Of a stretch of 64,000 nt of DNA, positions 15,990 to 24,335 are shown piece after piece (positions within the stretch are counted from its first letter, which is position 1; every line of letters starts with the position of its first letter). The stretch is from NCBI GenBank assembly GCA_963820105.1, contig CAWFYI010000001.1, positions 496,001-560,000 of the forward strand, read 5' to 3'. Below the pieces are notes generated by a model, which was not told the DNA's origin, ran no database searches, and worked only from the letters and a program-made list of their open reading frames with translations. The position numbers were made by a program, and so were the translations under genes. The stretch comes from CAWFYI01 sp963820105 (GTDB lineage: Bacteria; Patescibacteriota; Saccharimonadia; Saccharimonadales; UBA4665).

Positions 15990-16694
15990 ATGGCAGAGCC
16001 GTATCCTAAAACTGATATACACCTTGTCCGCGATTTTAGCGCCGCGCTTGAAGTGGCACAAGAGCTGGAGGCAGAAGCAGTCGGCCTGGACATGGAGGGC
16101 GTGCTGGGGAACTATGTTGGCAACGTACCACACAGTGGTAGTTTTGAAGCCTTCATGCTCGGGCAGGGTGAAGCAAACATGTCGCTTGCGCGCGGCGTAA
16201 TACTTGATCGGCCGGATATTGATTTCGGCATCGTGACGAATAATACTAATAAGCTGGGTACTGCTATTGATGCGGAAAGCCTCGTGACACGGGTTGCTGG
16301 TATTTTGGAAATCCCTTACGTGCACAAAGGCATGCAAATCGGAGACGCCGCGCTACGGGGAAAACCCAGTGGCGAGCTTTCCCGGCATTTCTGCGAGTTA
16401 GTAGATGTTTATCCGGAGTACGCCGTGCTTATAGACGACCAAGGCGTAAAAAATACCGGCGATGCCGTTAAGGCTGGCTTGCAAGCGATTATCGTGCCGT
16501 ATCCCATCGGGCTTCCGCGCGAAGGCCATAGCAGGGTCGAGGAGCATCCGTGGGTCCGGCGTGGACGCAGACTTGAACCCCGAATTTACGATAGCCTTGA
16601 AAGGCGGGGATGGATCGCAAATGTTGCGTATCGCCGTATTGCAGGCATTGATACCGACTTAATTGGCGAGTTACATGACCACAGAAGCGAGTAG
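15990..16694 (+). CDS. HAD-superfamily hydrolase-like protein
   Basis: A 234-residue protein with the HAD motif order. Motif I is VGLDMEGVL with the nucleophile Asp but Glu in place of the second Asp. Motif II is GIVTNNT, motif III is the lysine in RGKPSGEL, and motif IV is VLIDDQGVKNTGD with the metal-binding Asp pair. It resembles the YqeG/NagD-like branch. The Glu substitution may lower phosphatase activity. Promoter TTGTAA, 16 bases, TATTTT, with 6 bases to the ATG. Confidence 0.72.
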   Translation: MAEPYPKTDIHLVRDFSAALEVAQELEAEAVGLDMEGVLGNYVGNVPHSGSFEAFMLGQGEANMSLARGVILDRPDIDFGIVTNNTNKLGTAIDAESLVTRVAGILEIPYVHKGMQIGDAALRGKPSGELSRHFCELVDVYPEYAVLIDDQGVKNTGDAVKAGLQAIIVPYPIGLPREGHSRVEEHPWVRRGRRLEPRIYDSLERRGWIANVAYRRIAGIDTDLIGELHDHRSE

Positions 16695-16746
16695 CACCTG
16701 CTTACATCTTGATTTTCTCGGTACGTTCAATTTATACGCCTTGCCA

Positions 16747-16773
16747 GGCTCCAGACCAGCGCGCCGAGCCAAG
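16747..16773 (+). repeat. Dispersed tRNA-end-like repeat, copy D
   Basis: A 27-base copy (GGCTCCAGACCAGCGCGCC, then GAGCCAAG). Its ends, GGCTC and GAGCC, are complementary. The 16695-16885 interval around it holds no gene; it also contains the promoter of the next gene (TATAAT at 16849-16854). Confidence 0.55.
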
Positions 16774-16885
16774 TGGAACAATTACATCTCGCTTTGCATA
16801 GACATTCAATCCGCACTTACTTATATCGCGGGTATATCTGGGTAGGCGTATAATCAAAGTGTCAAATAAGCATAAGGGGGCAGGC

Positions 16886-17284
16886 ATGGCATTAGCGGAA
16901 TCAGAAGAGAAAACAAAAGAAACAGAAGTATCCCAAGAGGGCGACACGCAAATTGTCCGAGAGAAAACATCAGCTAAGTCGAGCGAGGAAAATAGGCTCA
17001 CCGTTATTAACGGTATCTGGTTGGTATTAGGCGTCGTGGAAGTACTCCTTGTATTTCGATTTGTCCTAAAACTGCTTGGCGCCAATCCTAACAGCGGTTT
17101 CGTAAACTTTGTTTATTCTGTTAGCGGACCGTTAAACGCTCCTTTTCGTGGAATATTCACCACGCCAACCACGCAAGGCAACATTACAACCTCGGTATTT
17201 GAAACCTCAACTATCGTTGCGATAATCGTTTACGCGGTAATCGCTTGGGGAATCGTCAAGCTGGCAACTCTCAACAAAAAATAG
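16886..17284 (+). CDS. YggT-family-like membrane protein
   Basis: A 132-residue protein: a charged cytoplasmic N-terminus of about 45 residues, then two membrane segments around residues 50-75 and 105-127. Between them is the YggT-like stretch FVNFVYSVSGPLNAPFRGIF. YggT proteins are small membrane proteins linked to cell division loci and osmotic stress; the role is poorly known. The ATG at 16886 has AGGGGG 6 bases upstream; a GTG at 16859 directly after the TATAAT box is the alternative and would add nine residues. Confidence 0.75.
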   Translation: MALAESEEKTKETEVSQEGDTQIVREKTSAKSSEENRLTVINGIWLVLGVVEVLLVFRFVLKLLGANPNSGFVNFVYSVSGPLNAPFRGIFTTPTTQGNITTSVFETSTIVAIIVYAVIAWGIVKLATLNKK

Positions 17285-17341
17285 CCGCGCAGACCAATTA
17301 GAGGAGCCAGATTTTCTTTATGAGTAATTTTGGCGTACTCC

Positions 17342-18049
17342 TCATCGACTGAAGAGCTTACCAAGCCGGAACAATCGAATGCTGATTGCTTTACCTTTAA
17401 TCTGTGCTCGATCAGGCTTTAAGCCGTTGTCCCTGATGCTGAGGTAATCCTTCCAAGCCTTGATTCGCCAGTATAGGATTATATGCATTATTACCGGTAA
17501 ATAGATGCGGCTAGTTCTGTCTTTGATAAGCCTTGTGACCTTTTCGGTTTCCGTAAAAGTACGCAGTATGTCATCGCCGCAATCTACGAGAAGCTTATCG
17601 ACTTTAATGATGTCTTTTAATAGATTGTCGGTATCGTCATTGTCGAGCATTTTTAACATTACTAGCGACAGATCATGGTTGATGTGTGCGTTTGCCCCCA
17701 TGAGTAAATATATAAAGTTGGGCAGATGTTTGCGGGGTTTTTTGGCAAACATATTGGCCCACGCGATAGGCATATTATCGTTGCCCTCAAGGGCGTCATT
17801 TATTATTTGGAGGTAGTAATGAGAAAAGTTTACAGTGAACTTCTCTATAAATTTCGGATTTTCAAAATAACCCTTGCTGAACGCCTCCTCAATCGCAGTT
17901 GTTACCACTATGTAAGCACTGTTAAAGGTAGCTAATCTGTAAAGGTCGCTGTCTGGCAGTTGTCTTTTTAGATTGTGCAACGTGTAAAGTAATTCTTTAA
18001 AGTTATTAACTCTTGCTATATCAAGACTATCCACCTTAGTTGCAGACAT
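17342..18049 (-). CDS. DUF5995-family protein
   Basis: A 235-residue, mostly helical soluble protein. The central LLMGANAHINHDLS segment (about residues 115-128) with its paired histidines is the hallmark I associate with DUF5995, a family of unknown function whose HxxxxD residues look metal-binding. Its base composition is more AT-rich than the surrounding genes, in line with the accessory character of this zone. It faces the YggT-like gene tail to tail. Confidence 0.68.
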   Translation of the reverse strand: MSATKVDSLDIARVNNFKELLYTLHNLKRQLPDSDLYRLATFNSAYIVVTTAIEEAFSKGYFENPKFIEKFTVNFSHYYLQIINDALEGNDNMPIAWANMFAKKPRKHLPNFIYLLMGANAHINHDLSLVMLKMLDNDDTDNLLKDIIKVDKLLVDCGDDILRTFTETEKVTRLIKDRTSRIYLPVIMHIILYWRIKAWKDYLSIRDNGLKPDRAQIKGKAISIRLFRLGKLFSR

Positions 18050-18220
18050 TAGAGCAGTATATCACCTACTTTCCACACCAATGATATTCCCTCAAACAAG
18101 GTGCAAGGTCAGTAACCTTGATGTATTAGGTCTGTGATGCTAATCATTGCTAATTGTTAGTATTGGGTCCATGCTGGACAGGTACGAGTAAAAAAGTAAA
18201 CAACTAATAAAGGAAAAATT

Positions 18221-18448
18221 ATGAAAATGAATCCTGTAGATTACCTGGCATGGGTATTAATCGTCGTGGGCGGGCTTAACTGGGGCTTGGTCGGCGCTTT
18301 TAAATATAACCTGGTAGACAAGATATTCGGTGTCGATTCAACGCTATCCAGAGTCGTGTATGTACTGGTCGGGCTAGCGGCCGTTTACTCCGTGATAGCT
18401 GTGGTAGCCAAACTTGGCCAGGGCGGCCGCGCTGCTCCTAGTGCATAG
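18221..18448 (+). CDS. DUF378 small membrane protein
   Basis: A 75-residue protein with two membrane helices. The signature VDYLAWVLIVVGGLNWGLVGAF is typical of DUF378, common in many bacteria and of unknown function. AAGGA is 6-7 bases before the ATG. Its last codons overlap the start of the following oxidoreductase. Confidence 0.88.
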   Translation: MKMNPVDYLAWVLIVVGGLNWGLVGAFKYNLVDKIFGVDSTLSRVVYVLVGLAAVYSVIAVVAKLGQGGRAAPSA

Positions 18449-19346
18449 TAAGGCACACACCGTGGCCATAATGGGGGCCAGCGGTTTTGTCGGTCAGAAT
18501 CTACTGCGGCATTTGCTGGAAACTACCGACTACACCGTGCGTGCTCTGTGCCGACACCCCCGGGAAATTGAGTTCGACCAGCGCTACGGCGGCCGGGTTG
18601 AGCTAATTCCGGCCGACGTTTTTGACTATAAAGCGCTTGCCGAAGGCCTGCGCGGCGCGGATGCCGCTGTCTACCTCATACATATGATGGCCAGCAAAGG
18701 CGACTACTATGAGCTGGAAGCGAAAGCCGCCGAGACCTTCGGCAAAGCCGCGAAGGCAACCGGCCTGCCCAGAACCGTCTACATGAGCGGGCTGGGCAAT
18801 GACGCCGATAAGCTATCCAAGCATCTAAGAAGCCGTCATCATACCGGCGATATTCTGCGTAAATATGTGCCGCTAGTCATTGAATTCCGAGCTTCTATGA
18901 TCGTTGGCGACGGCAGTATCGCTTACGACATCATGAAGAGTTTGGTACGCAACCTACCGGTGCAGACCATGCCCGCCTGGGCGATAACCAAAACCCAGCC
19001 TATAGCGCTCCAAGACGCCCTTCAGTATCTGGCGGCGGGGCTAACCATACCCCTGCAGAAGCACGCAATAGTCGAAATCGGCGGTCCCGAACAAATGTCA
19101 TACAAAGACCTTGTGGCCCGGTATGCCGCATTTAAGGGGAAGAAGCCGATCCTGATTCTGGTGCCGGTCGTGCCGTTATGGCTGGGCGCCTGGTGGCTGA
19201 ACCTGTTCACCCCGCGCGACCACGCCAAAGTCGGCAGGGCAATGGCCGAAAGCCTGATGAACCCCATGATAGTCACCAGTAATAGAGCAAAGGAACTATT
19301 CCCGCATATCAAGCCCGAGCCGATAGAAAAGGCTTTTAGCCAGTGA
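18441..19346 (+). CDS. NAD(P)-binding epimerase-like protein (NmrA/complex I assembly type)
   Basis: A Rossmann-fold protein of about 301 residues. VAIMGASGFVGQNLLRHLL is the dinucleotide site, followed by RALCRHP and a DVFDY Asp typical of extended atypical SDRs. A C-terminal hydrophobic part (about residues 240-260) may associate with the membrane. The exact start is uncertain: GTG at 18441 overlaps the previous stop, a GTG at 18462 has AAGG upstream, and TTG at 18414 is also in frame. Substrate unknown. Confidence 0.78.
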   Translation: MHSKAHTVAIMGASGFVGQNLLRHLLETTDYTVRALCRHPREIEFDQRYGGRVELIPADVFDYKALAEGLRGADAAVYLIHMMASKGDYYELEAKAAETFGKAAKATGLPRTVYMSGLGNDADKLSKHLRSRHHTGDILRKYVPLVIEFRASMIVGDGSIAYDIMKSLVRNLPVQTMPAWAITKTQPIALQDALQYLAAGLTIPLQKHAIVEIGGPEQMSYKDLVARYAAFKGKKPILILVPVVPLWLGAWWLNLFTPRDHAKVGRAMAESLMNPMIVTSNRAKELFPHIKPEPIEKAFSQ

Positions 19347-19401
19347 GGGATTGCGCGATTACAAATTGTAGTCACGGTCGAAACTTAGACCACTTTCGCA
19401 A

Positions 19402-19428
19402 GGTTCAAGACCGGCGCACCTGGGTTTT
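19402..19428 (+). repeat. Dispersed tRNA-end-like repeat, copy E (partial)
   Basis: GGTTCAAGACCGGCGCACC matches the first two thirds of the 27-base repeat. The GAGCCAAG end is replaced by TGGGTTTT. Confidence 0.4.
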
Positions 19429-19431
19429 AAA

Positions 19432-19821
19432 TCAGTAGTAAAAACCGGGCAAAAGATCTGTAGCACATGTCAACCCTCTGAAACCACGGGTGTTATAACT
19501 CGGCTTTGAAAGAAAAATACTGAATTGCACGTAGCAGGGGGCTTTGTCATAATCAACTAGTGAGCCATGGGTGGATAGATTAGCCGTCCATTGGCTAGGA
19601 TTGTAGGCGCGCATCTTTCGAAAATCGTTCACCCCCAAACCAAAGCCCTTGTTCCGCATGAAAGCATCGAAGTTCGTAAGTACACGCGCCGCGTTATCGG
19701 ATGTCCCGAGAGTCTTCGGCTCAGAATCGCTATCTATATTAGCCGATGCGACGCAGGAGTATTTATAGAGCGAGGGGTCTCCTTCGCCGCAGACACTCTT
19801 GGCGGGTTTAGCCAGGGTCTT
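19432..19821 (-). pseudogene. Open frame without a start codon, possible secreted-protein remnant
   Basis: A 130-codon minus-strand frame begins directly after an in-frame TAA. Its first possible ATG is 54 codons in (19659). The upstream codons read like ordinary protein, with two cysteines (SVCGEGDPSLYKYSC), and continue smoothly past the ATG (VLTNFDAFMRNKGFGLGVNDF). This suggests the 5' end, perhaps a signal peptide, has been lost or shifted out of frame. A 75-residue product from 19659 remains possible. No family recognised. Confidence 0.4.
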
Positions 19822-19845
19822 TTAGTAAAATTTTGAGTTGCCGAT

Positions 19846-20343
19846 TTAGTACGGGCAAACCTTCGTTATGGATTTTGACTGTATGGCCAGCGAGTCCTGA
19901 ACCAGCGCATGCGTCTGCCAGTATGTCTTACTCTCCGCAGTTTCATGTTCATCTCCCGGAAAAGCCGGATGGTTGGCGCCTATCCAAGTATCGCGCACCT
20001 CGTAGCAGCCCTTAGTATCCCGCTCTACGATTACGGTCAGCGTAGTGCTGGCTTGAGGGTAGCGGTTTTTGGCAAAACGTGAAAATACCTCGGACTTTAG
20101 AGCTTGGGCGTAGTAAATCGTATCTTTATCGCTAGTTGGCACAATGTCGGTCGTACCAATAGCCCGGCCCATGTCCTGTTCAAAGATGATTCGCCGGTTC
20201 CTCAACACTTTCGTGGATAACAGCTCTTTGATAAGGTCGAGGATATAGGGGCGCCGGCTCAAGTAATGTCCGGCAGGCGACGAGATAAGATTGACGTAAA
20301 TATCGTATTTCTCATTAGTTTCGTCCAGCAAAAATTTGTACAT
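19846..20343 (-). CDS. Hypothetical protein
   Basis: A 165-residue soluble protein with no domain I recognise. It is rich in charged and aromatic residues, has a C-terminal proline-tyrosine end, and is more AT-rich than the metabolic genes. A TATACT box lies 10 bases before the ATG, with AGAGG between them. It sits upstream of the decayed frame and may once have formed an operon with it. Confidence 0.6.
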   Translation of the reverse strand: MYKFLLDETNEKYDIYVNLISSPAGHYLSRRPYILDLIKELLSTKVLRNRRIIFEQDMGRAIGTTDIVPTSDKDTIYYAQALKSEVFSRFAKNRYPQASTTLTVIVERDTKGCYEVRDTWIGANHPAFPGDEHETAESKTYWQTHALVQDSLAIQSKSITKVCPY

Positions 20344-20424
20344 ACCTCTTATAAGTATACAGTGTTCTGGTTACGCATCAGCCTTGCGGTTATTGACCGA
20401 TGGCATAAAAGGGGCAGACAGGCC

Positions 20425-20964
20425 TTATTTTACCGCTTCCGGCTCAAGCAGCACCCCGTTCTTAGACACGTCGGGCACGGTGCACAAGTTGCGGTTCCAG
20501 CAGCATGGTCTGCGCTTTCCGCCCTCAAGCTTAGAGCAGCCCACTTTTATCCGCCTGCTGCGCGTTTCCGATTTGCTGGTCGAACGTATCCAGCGGATCC
20601 ATTCCCAGCGCGCCATCGGCGTGACATCTTTCCATAGTTCGCGTGCCTTCGGATGGGCCGCCAGAGCTTTTTGCAGATCCGCCGGCACCTCGGGCTCCGG
20701 CCATTCTTTGACAGGCTCAATAGCTAGCGTCACCGTGTCGCCTACTTCCGCGCCAGCGGCTTTGCGCAAGGCTTTGTCGACTTCCAGCCAATGACTCCCG
20801 TTGCCATCCGGCTCAAGCGGAGCCTTAAAGTGGTGGTCGTTGATGATACCCTCGACCATCGCCTGGCCCCTTGCCGGAAGCTTCGCGCTCGCGCTCTTAG
20901 GCAGCCTGAGCAGAGTCCACGAACCAATCTTAACCAACGGAGCTTTAAAATGAATTGTCGCCAT
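20425..20964 (-). CDS. DUF1905/YdeI-type protein
   Basis: A 179-residue protein. The N-terminal half (IHFKAPLVKIGSWTLLRLP through GSHWLEVDKALRKAAG) is a small beta-barrel of the DUF1905 type. The C-terminal half (LAAHPKARELWKDVTPMARWEWIRWI) is the helical YdeI/OmpD-associated segment. The two are commonly fused. Function unproven; stress or antimicrobial-peptide tolerance has been linked to YdeI. Confidence 0.82.
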   Translation of the reverse strand: MATIHFKAPLVKIGSWTLLRLPKSASAKLPARGQAMVEGIINDHHFKAPLEPDGNGSHWLEVDKALRKAAGAEVGDTVTLAIEPVKEWPEPEVPADLQKALAAHPKARELWKDVTPMARWEWIRWIRSTSKSETRSRRIKVGCSKLEGGKRRPCCWNRNLCTVPDVSKNGVLLEPEAVK

Positions 20965-21198
20965 ATATTAATCATACAAGAGCGGCGAAGTGGGGGGAAC
21001 CCGGCCCGGTACGTTCATGGTTCCGAAGTGCGTTCGCTATATGGTGTCAACAGTATATAAACGATAATCTTGTTTTGCGCCTCTTGAATTATTAAATAAA
21101 TATTACATTGGACTATTTTTCTTCTAGTAATCTTAAAATTAAAGCCTACAATACACCTCAGCGGGACTTAATTAAATATTAATAAGCTGGGGCGGCAA

Positions 21199-21819
21199 AT
21201 GCACAGACGACTTTTGGCTATAGTAACTGCTCTGACAATCAGCGTATTCATTTTGAGCGCGCAAGCCCTAGCGCAAAGTTCGGTCAAAATAGGTATTGCC
21301 GCGGGCTACGCCAAGGGCAACAACGCCTTTGATGTGGTAGTCAAGGATAAGCCCGGCACAAAGCTTGTTATGTACGTTAACGACAAGAGCCCCAGTAAGG
21401 CCACGGCCAATAAAAAAGACTGGGCGACGTTTCACAGGGTCAAACTAGTCGGCTCGGGCAAGATTTCTTTTGCAAAGGTAGTAAAGGGCAGTAATCACAA
21501 ATCATACAAAAAGCCGATTAACTACACGCGCCAATACACGGTATCGAACGGCAAGGTCAGGTTTTCTTCTGCCCACGCCCATACTTCAACGACAGCTACA
21601 CCGGCGCCAGCACCTACGCCTACACCGGCTCCCGCGCCAGCACCCACCTGCACCAATGGGACATACATAAATTCCGCAGGCAATACGGTGTGCAGCCCTG
21701 CGTCAAGCCCCAGCGTGCCGCAGGGAGCCACAGCGCAGTGCGTTGATGGAATCTACAGCTTCAGTCAATCGCGCAGGGGCACGTGCTCACACCATGGCGG
21801 CGTGGCGCGGTGGCTATAA
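21199..21819 (+). CDS. Secreted protein with DUF3761 C-terminal domain
   Basis: A 206-residue exported protein. The signal peptide spans about residues 1-25 with a likely cut after ALA in SAQALAQ. Next come a beta-rich domain of about 95 residues, a low-complexity Pro/Ala/Thr linker (about 132-150), and a compact C-terminal domain with four cysteines (TCTNGTYINSAGNTVC and QCVDGIYSF...GTC). The last part matches DUF3761, including RRGTCSHHGGVARW. It is probably a wall- or surface-exposed binding protein. The 20965-21198 gap holds its promoter region (TACAAT at about 21150) and no gene. Confidence 0.82.
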   Translation: MHRRLLAIVTALTISVFILSAQALAQSSVKIGIAAGYAKGNNAFDVVVKDKPGTKLVMYVNDKSPSKATANKKDWATFHRVKLVGSGKISFAKVVKGSNHKSYKKPINYTRQYTVSNGKVRFSSAHAHTSTTATPAPAPTPTPAPAPAPTCTNGTYINSAGNTVCSPASSPSVPQGATAQCVDGIYSFSQSRRGTCSHHGGVARWL

Positions 21820-21856
21820 AACAAACGGTATCAGAGCCTTCGTGTGCTTCTTGTAA

Positions 21857-22513
21857 TCAGCCTATCTGGGTTTTTCTTATCGGCGAACTTAGTAATAGAT
21901 AGGCCCCGAACACGATCATCCAAACGGTCAACGGATAACTGACGATGCGTTCCATGCCGCCGATGCCAAGACTTTCATAATTCTGTGTCATAAATAATAT
22001 CAATGCTGTTAGGCCGACTACCCCGGAAAGCATGGTGTAGGCCCGTAATATTGCAGGTAGCCGCCTAAGGCCCAGGCCAAGCAAAATCATTCCCGAATTA
22101 CCCACCAGAAAAGCAAGTGTCGCACCCGCTATATGCGGAACCGCTACTGTGTTTTCCGGAAACAGACCGATCAGAATCGATCCGACCCCGGCAAGCGCTA
22201 CACAAGCAAAGCCAAGTTTTACTATCAGATTGCCCATGACTTGCTTTTGCAACAAGGCTGCGCCGCCAATGATTGTGATTCCCAGAACGACGAATGACAC
22301 GTCCATGACAGCGTACAAAGGCGAGCAGACCAGTCGGTGCCCATAAGAACCACAGTACGTATTGCCAAGATCGCTGATCGTATTATGTCGCCAACTATAC
22401 GGGCCATACTTGGAAAAGAAAACAGCCACTAGAAACTGCGTTATGTAATATTGGACGCTCAACACCCATAAGATCGCGCCGATATTAAGGCGTCGGATAG
22501 ATTCCTGGGTCAT
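21857..22513 (-). CDS. DUF998-family membrane protein
   Basis: A 218-residue integral membrane protein with about six hydrophobic helices. The first extracytoplasmic loop carries YSWRHNTISDLGNTYCG, the conserved DUF998 segment. The family is uncharacterised. It converges with the DUF3761 gene. Confidence 0.85.
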   Translation of the reverse strand: MTQESIRRLNIGAILWVLSVQYYITQFLVAVFFSKYGPYSWRHNTISDLGNTYCGSYGHRLVCSPLYAVMDVSFVVLGITIIGGAALLQKQVMGNLIVKLGFACVALAGVGSILIGLFPENTVAVPHIAGATLAFLVGNSGMILLGLGLRRLPAILRAYTMLSGVVGLTALILFMTQNYESLGIGGMERIVSYPLTVWMIVFGAYLLLSSPIRKTQIG

Positions 22514-22578
22514 GTTCTAAGCCTATCATGCCAAATATGTACCGGGTTATTACCTGGACGTGCTATAATAAATATGTA

Positions 22579-22644
22579 CTAGAAATATAGCTGCTATATA
22601 ATATTTTTATTCTAGAAATATAGCTGCTATATAATATTTTTATT
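22579..22644. repeat. Two exact tandem 33-bp repeats with internal palindromes
   Basis: Copies 22579-22611 and 22612-22644 are identical. Each contains the 15-base inverted repeat ATATAGC-T-GCTATAT (first at 22585-22599) followed by TATAATATTTTTATT, which also provides a -10-like TATAAT. They lie about 100 bases upstream of the RRM protein gene, in an otherwise gene-free leader (22514-22746). Confidence 0.85.
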
Positions 22645-22746
22645 TAAGAATTGTTCTAGCATTAAAGTTTAAACCGTTTTAGGATGCAGCTAACTGACTA
22701 ATCGTAAGGTTGCCAGATTCCCTTCAACAAGCAAGGAGTAATATTA

Positions 22747-23061
22747 ATGGCAACTAAGCTATACGTCGGCGGTCTGAGTTATTCCGTCAATGACGACCAG
22801 CTGCGCGAAATGTTCGAAGCAGCGGGGAAGGTAGAATCCGCGCAGGTAATCGTGGGTCGCTTCTCGAGCCAGTCCAAAGGTTTCGGTTTCGTAGAAATGA
22901 GCACCGATGAAGAGGCTCAGGAAGCAATCAAACAGCTGAATGGCAAAGAGGTAGGCGGCCGTCCGCTAACGGTGAACGCCGCTCGCCCGCGTGAAGAGCG
23001 GCCGCGCAACTCACAAGGCGGTCCTTCAAATAAGTTTAATAATCGCGGACCGCGATATTAA
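22747..23061 (+). CDS. RRM-type RNA-binding protein
   Basis: A 104-residue protein with one RNA recognition motif: RNP2 is LYVGGL (residues 5-10), RNP1 is KGFGFVEM (about 44-51). A short Arg/Pro/Asn/Gly-rich tail follows. Such glycine-tailed RRM proteins in bacteria are often cold-induced RNA chaperones. AAGGAG lies 7 bases upstream of the ATG. The long AT-rich leader with two tandem repeats suggests control at the transcript or promoter level. Confidence 0.93.
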   Translation: MATKLYVGGLSYSVNDDQLREMFEAAGKVESAQVIVGRFSSQSKGFGFVEMSTDEEAQEAIKQLNGKEVGGRPLTVNAARPREERPRNSQGGPSNKFNNRGPRY

Positions 23062-23064
23062 ATA

Positions 23065-23301
23065 ATGCGTATCATCAGCCGGCAGGAGTACTTAAAGACT
23101 CCTGCCGGAGTCGACGCGAAACTGGAACTCCAGCACATGGTTAACAGCCCGGCTTATGATACCAGCGGATCACGCGACCCTCAGATTGGCAAAGAATTAA
23201 CATTCGTGGAACGGCACCTTAAATACCTGATAAGACATCCTTACGTATCAGCTGCGGCCTACATCTCGAACCTACGAGTGATGACCAAGTCAGGCCGTTG
23301 A
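23065..23301 (+). CDS. Small hypothetical protein downstream of the RRM gene
   Basis: A 78-residue, basic, mostly helical protein that starts three bases after the RRM stop, so it is likely co-transcribed. Its own Shine-Dalgarno site is poor (GCGGACCGCG). No domain recognised. The DNA at 23302-23456 holds a TATAAT box (23409-23414) and the leader of the next gene. Confidence 0.5.
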   Translation: MRIISRQEYLKTPAGVDAKLELQHMVNSPAYDTSGSRDPQIGKELTFVERHLKYLIRHPYVSAAAYISNLRVMTKSGR

Positions 23302-23456
23302 CGCTGTCCTGAGCGCCCGTAACCATATACGAGGCCGTTTAGGCTTACAGTTATGTAAATGCCTGCTCTCTGGTGGCATATTTCATAAGGCGGGTTGGCG
23401 TTTGGGTGTATAATGCGGCTGTAATCAAGTCTTAAACAGGGGGTAAGAGTAGCATT

Positions 23457-23858
23457 ATGAGCGACAATCCGGTAGTGCATTTTGAGATGCCGTACGAGGA
23501 CGCGGACCGAGTGGCAAAGTTTTACAAGACGGCGTTCGGTTGGGGTATGAACAATCTGGGCGAGCAGATGGGCGGTTATATAACGGCTGATACTGCCGAA
23601 ACCGACAGCGACCGCATGGTCAAGACGCCCGGCACCATCAACGGCGGTTTTTATTCGATAGGCGCCTCTGAGTACAAGGAGCCGTCCGTGGTCATCAGCG
23701 TCAAAGACATCAACAAAGCCATGGCAGACATTAAAAAGGCCGGCGGCAAACTGCTGGCCGAAGAGCCGACTGAAATCCCCGGCATCGGACTGTGGGTTTC
23801 CTTTAAGGACAGCGAGGGCAACCGCGTCAGCATACTCCATCCCAGGAGGAAAGACTAG
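23457..23858 (+). CDS. VOC-family (glyoxalase-like) protein
   Basis: A 133-residue single-chain VOC protein made of two beta-alpha-beta-beta-beta units: VVHFEMPYEDADRVAKFY begins the first and SVVISVKDINKAMADI the second. It ends with FKDSEGNRVSILHP, where the final Glu/His positions commonly bind a divalent metal. Substrate unknown. It is followed two bases later by a second VOC gene, and a third, truncated VOC gene lies beyond that. Confidence 0.88.
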   Translation: MSDNPVVHFEMPYEDADRVAKFYKTAFGWGMNNLGEQMGGYITADTAETDSDRMVKTPGTINGGFYSIGASEYKEPSVVISVKDINKAMADIKKAGGKLLAEEPTEIPGIGLWVSFKDSEGNRVSILHPRRKD

Positions 23859-23860
23859 CC

Positions 23861-24322
23861 ATGGCGCAGAAAATCACGCCCAACCTATGGTTTGACGGCA
23901 ACGCCAAAGAAGCCGTCGATTATTACGTATCGGTATTCCCGGACAGCAAGGTGTTGCATACGGCGTATTATCCAAAGAGCGCCGAAGAAGGTCTGGCCGA
24001 TTTCCAGAAAGACCTGGCAGGCAAGCCGCTGGTCATCGAGTTTGAGCTAAGCGGCCAGCGTTTCATGGCAATCAACGCTGGCCCGGAATTCAAGTTCAAC
24101 GAGGCCGTGTCGTTCGCCGTTTCGTGCAAGGACCAGGAGGAAATTGATTATTACTGGAAGAAACTTTCCAGCGTACCCGCATCCGAGCAATGCGGCTGGT
24201 GCAAGGACCGCTTCGGCCTGAGCTGGCAGGTTGTGCCGGCTAACATGGACGAGCTGATGAAGCGCACGGGCGCCTACGCCAACATGATGAAGATGAAGAA
24301 GCTCGTCATCGACGAGTTCTAA
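23861..24322 (+). CDS. PhnB-type VOC-family protein
   Basis: A 153-residue protein of the PhnB/3-demethylubiquinone-methyltransferase-like VOC group: ITPNLWFDGNAKEAVDYY at the start, EFELSGQRFMAINAGP in the middle, and CGWCKDRFGLSWQVVPAN near the end. Members of this group are small dimers of unclear substrate. Probably co-transcribed with the preceding VOC gene; AGGAGG-like bases lie in its upstream neighbour's last codons. Confidence 0.88.
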   Translation: MAQKITPNLWFDGNAKEAVDYYVSVFPDSKVLHTAYYPKSAEEGLADFQKDLAGKPLVIEFELSGQRFMAINAGPEFKFNEAVSFAVSCKDQEEIDYYWKKLSSVPASEQCGWCKDRFGLSWQVVPANMDELMKRTGAYANMMKMKKLVIDEF

Positions 24323-24335
24323 TTTATTTTGGGAG

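Noticed and set aside
14500..16773. Integron attC sites as explanation for the 27-bp repeats
   Set aside because: The copies lack the GTTRRRY/RYYYAAC core sites, the genes between them point both ways, and there is no integrase in the window.
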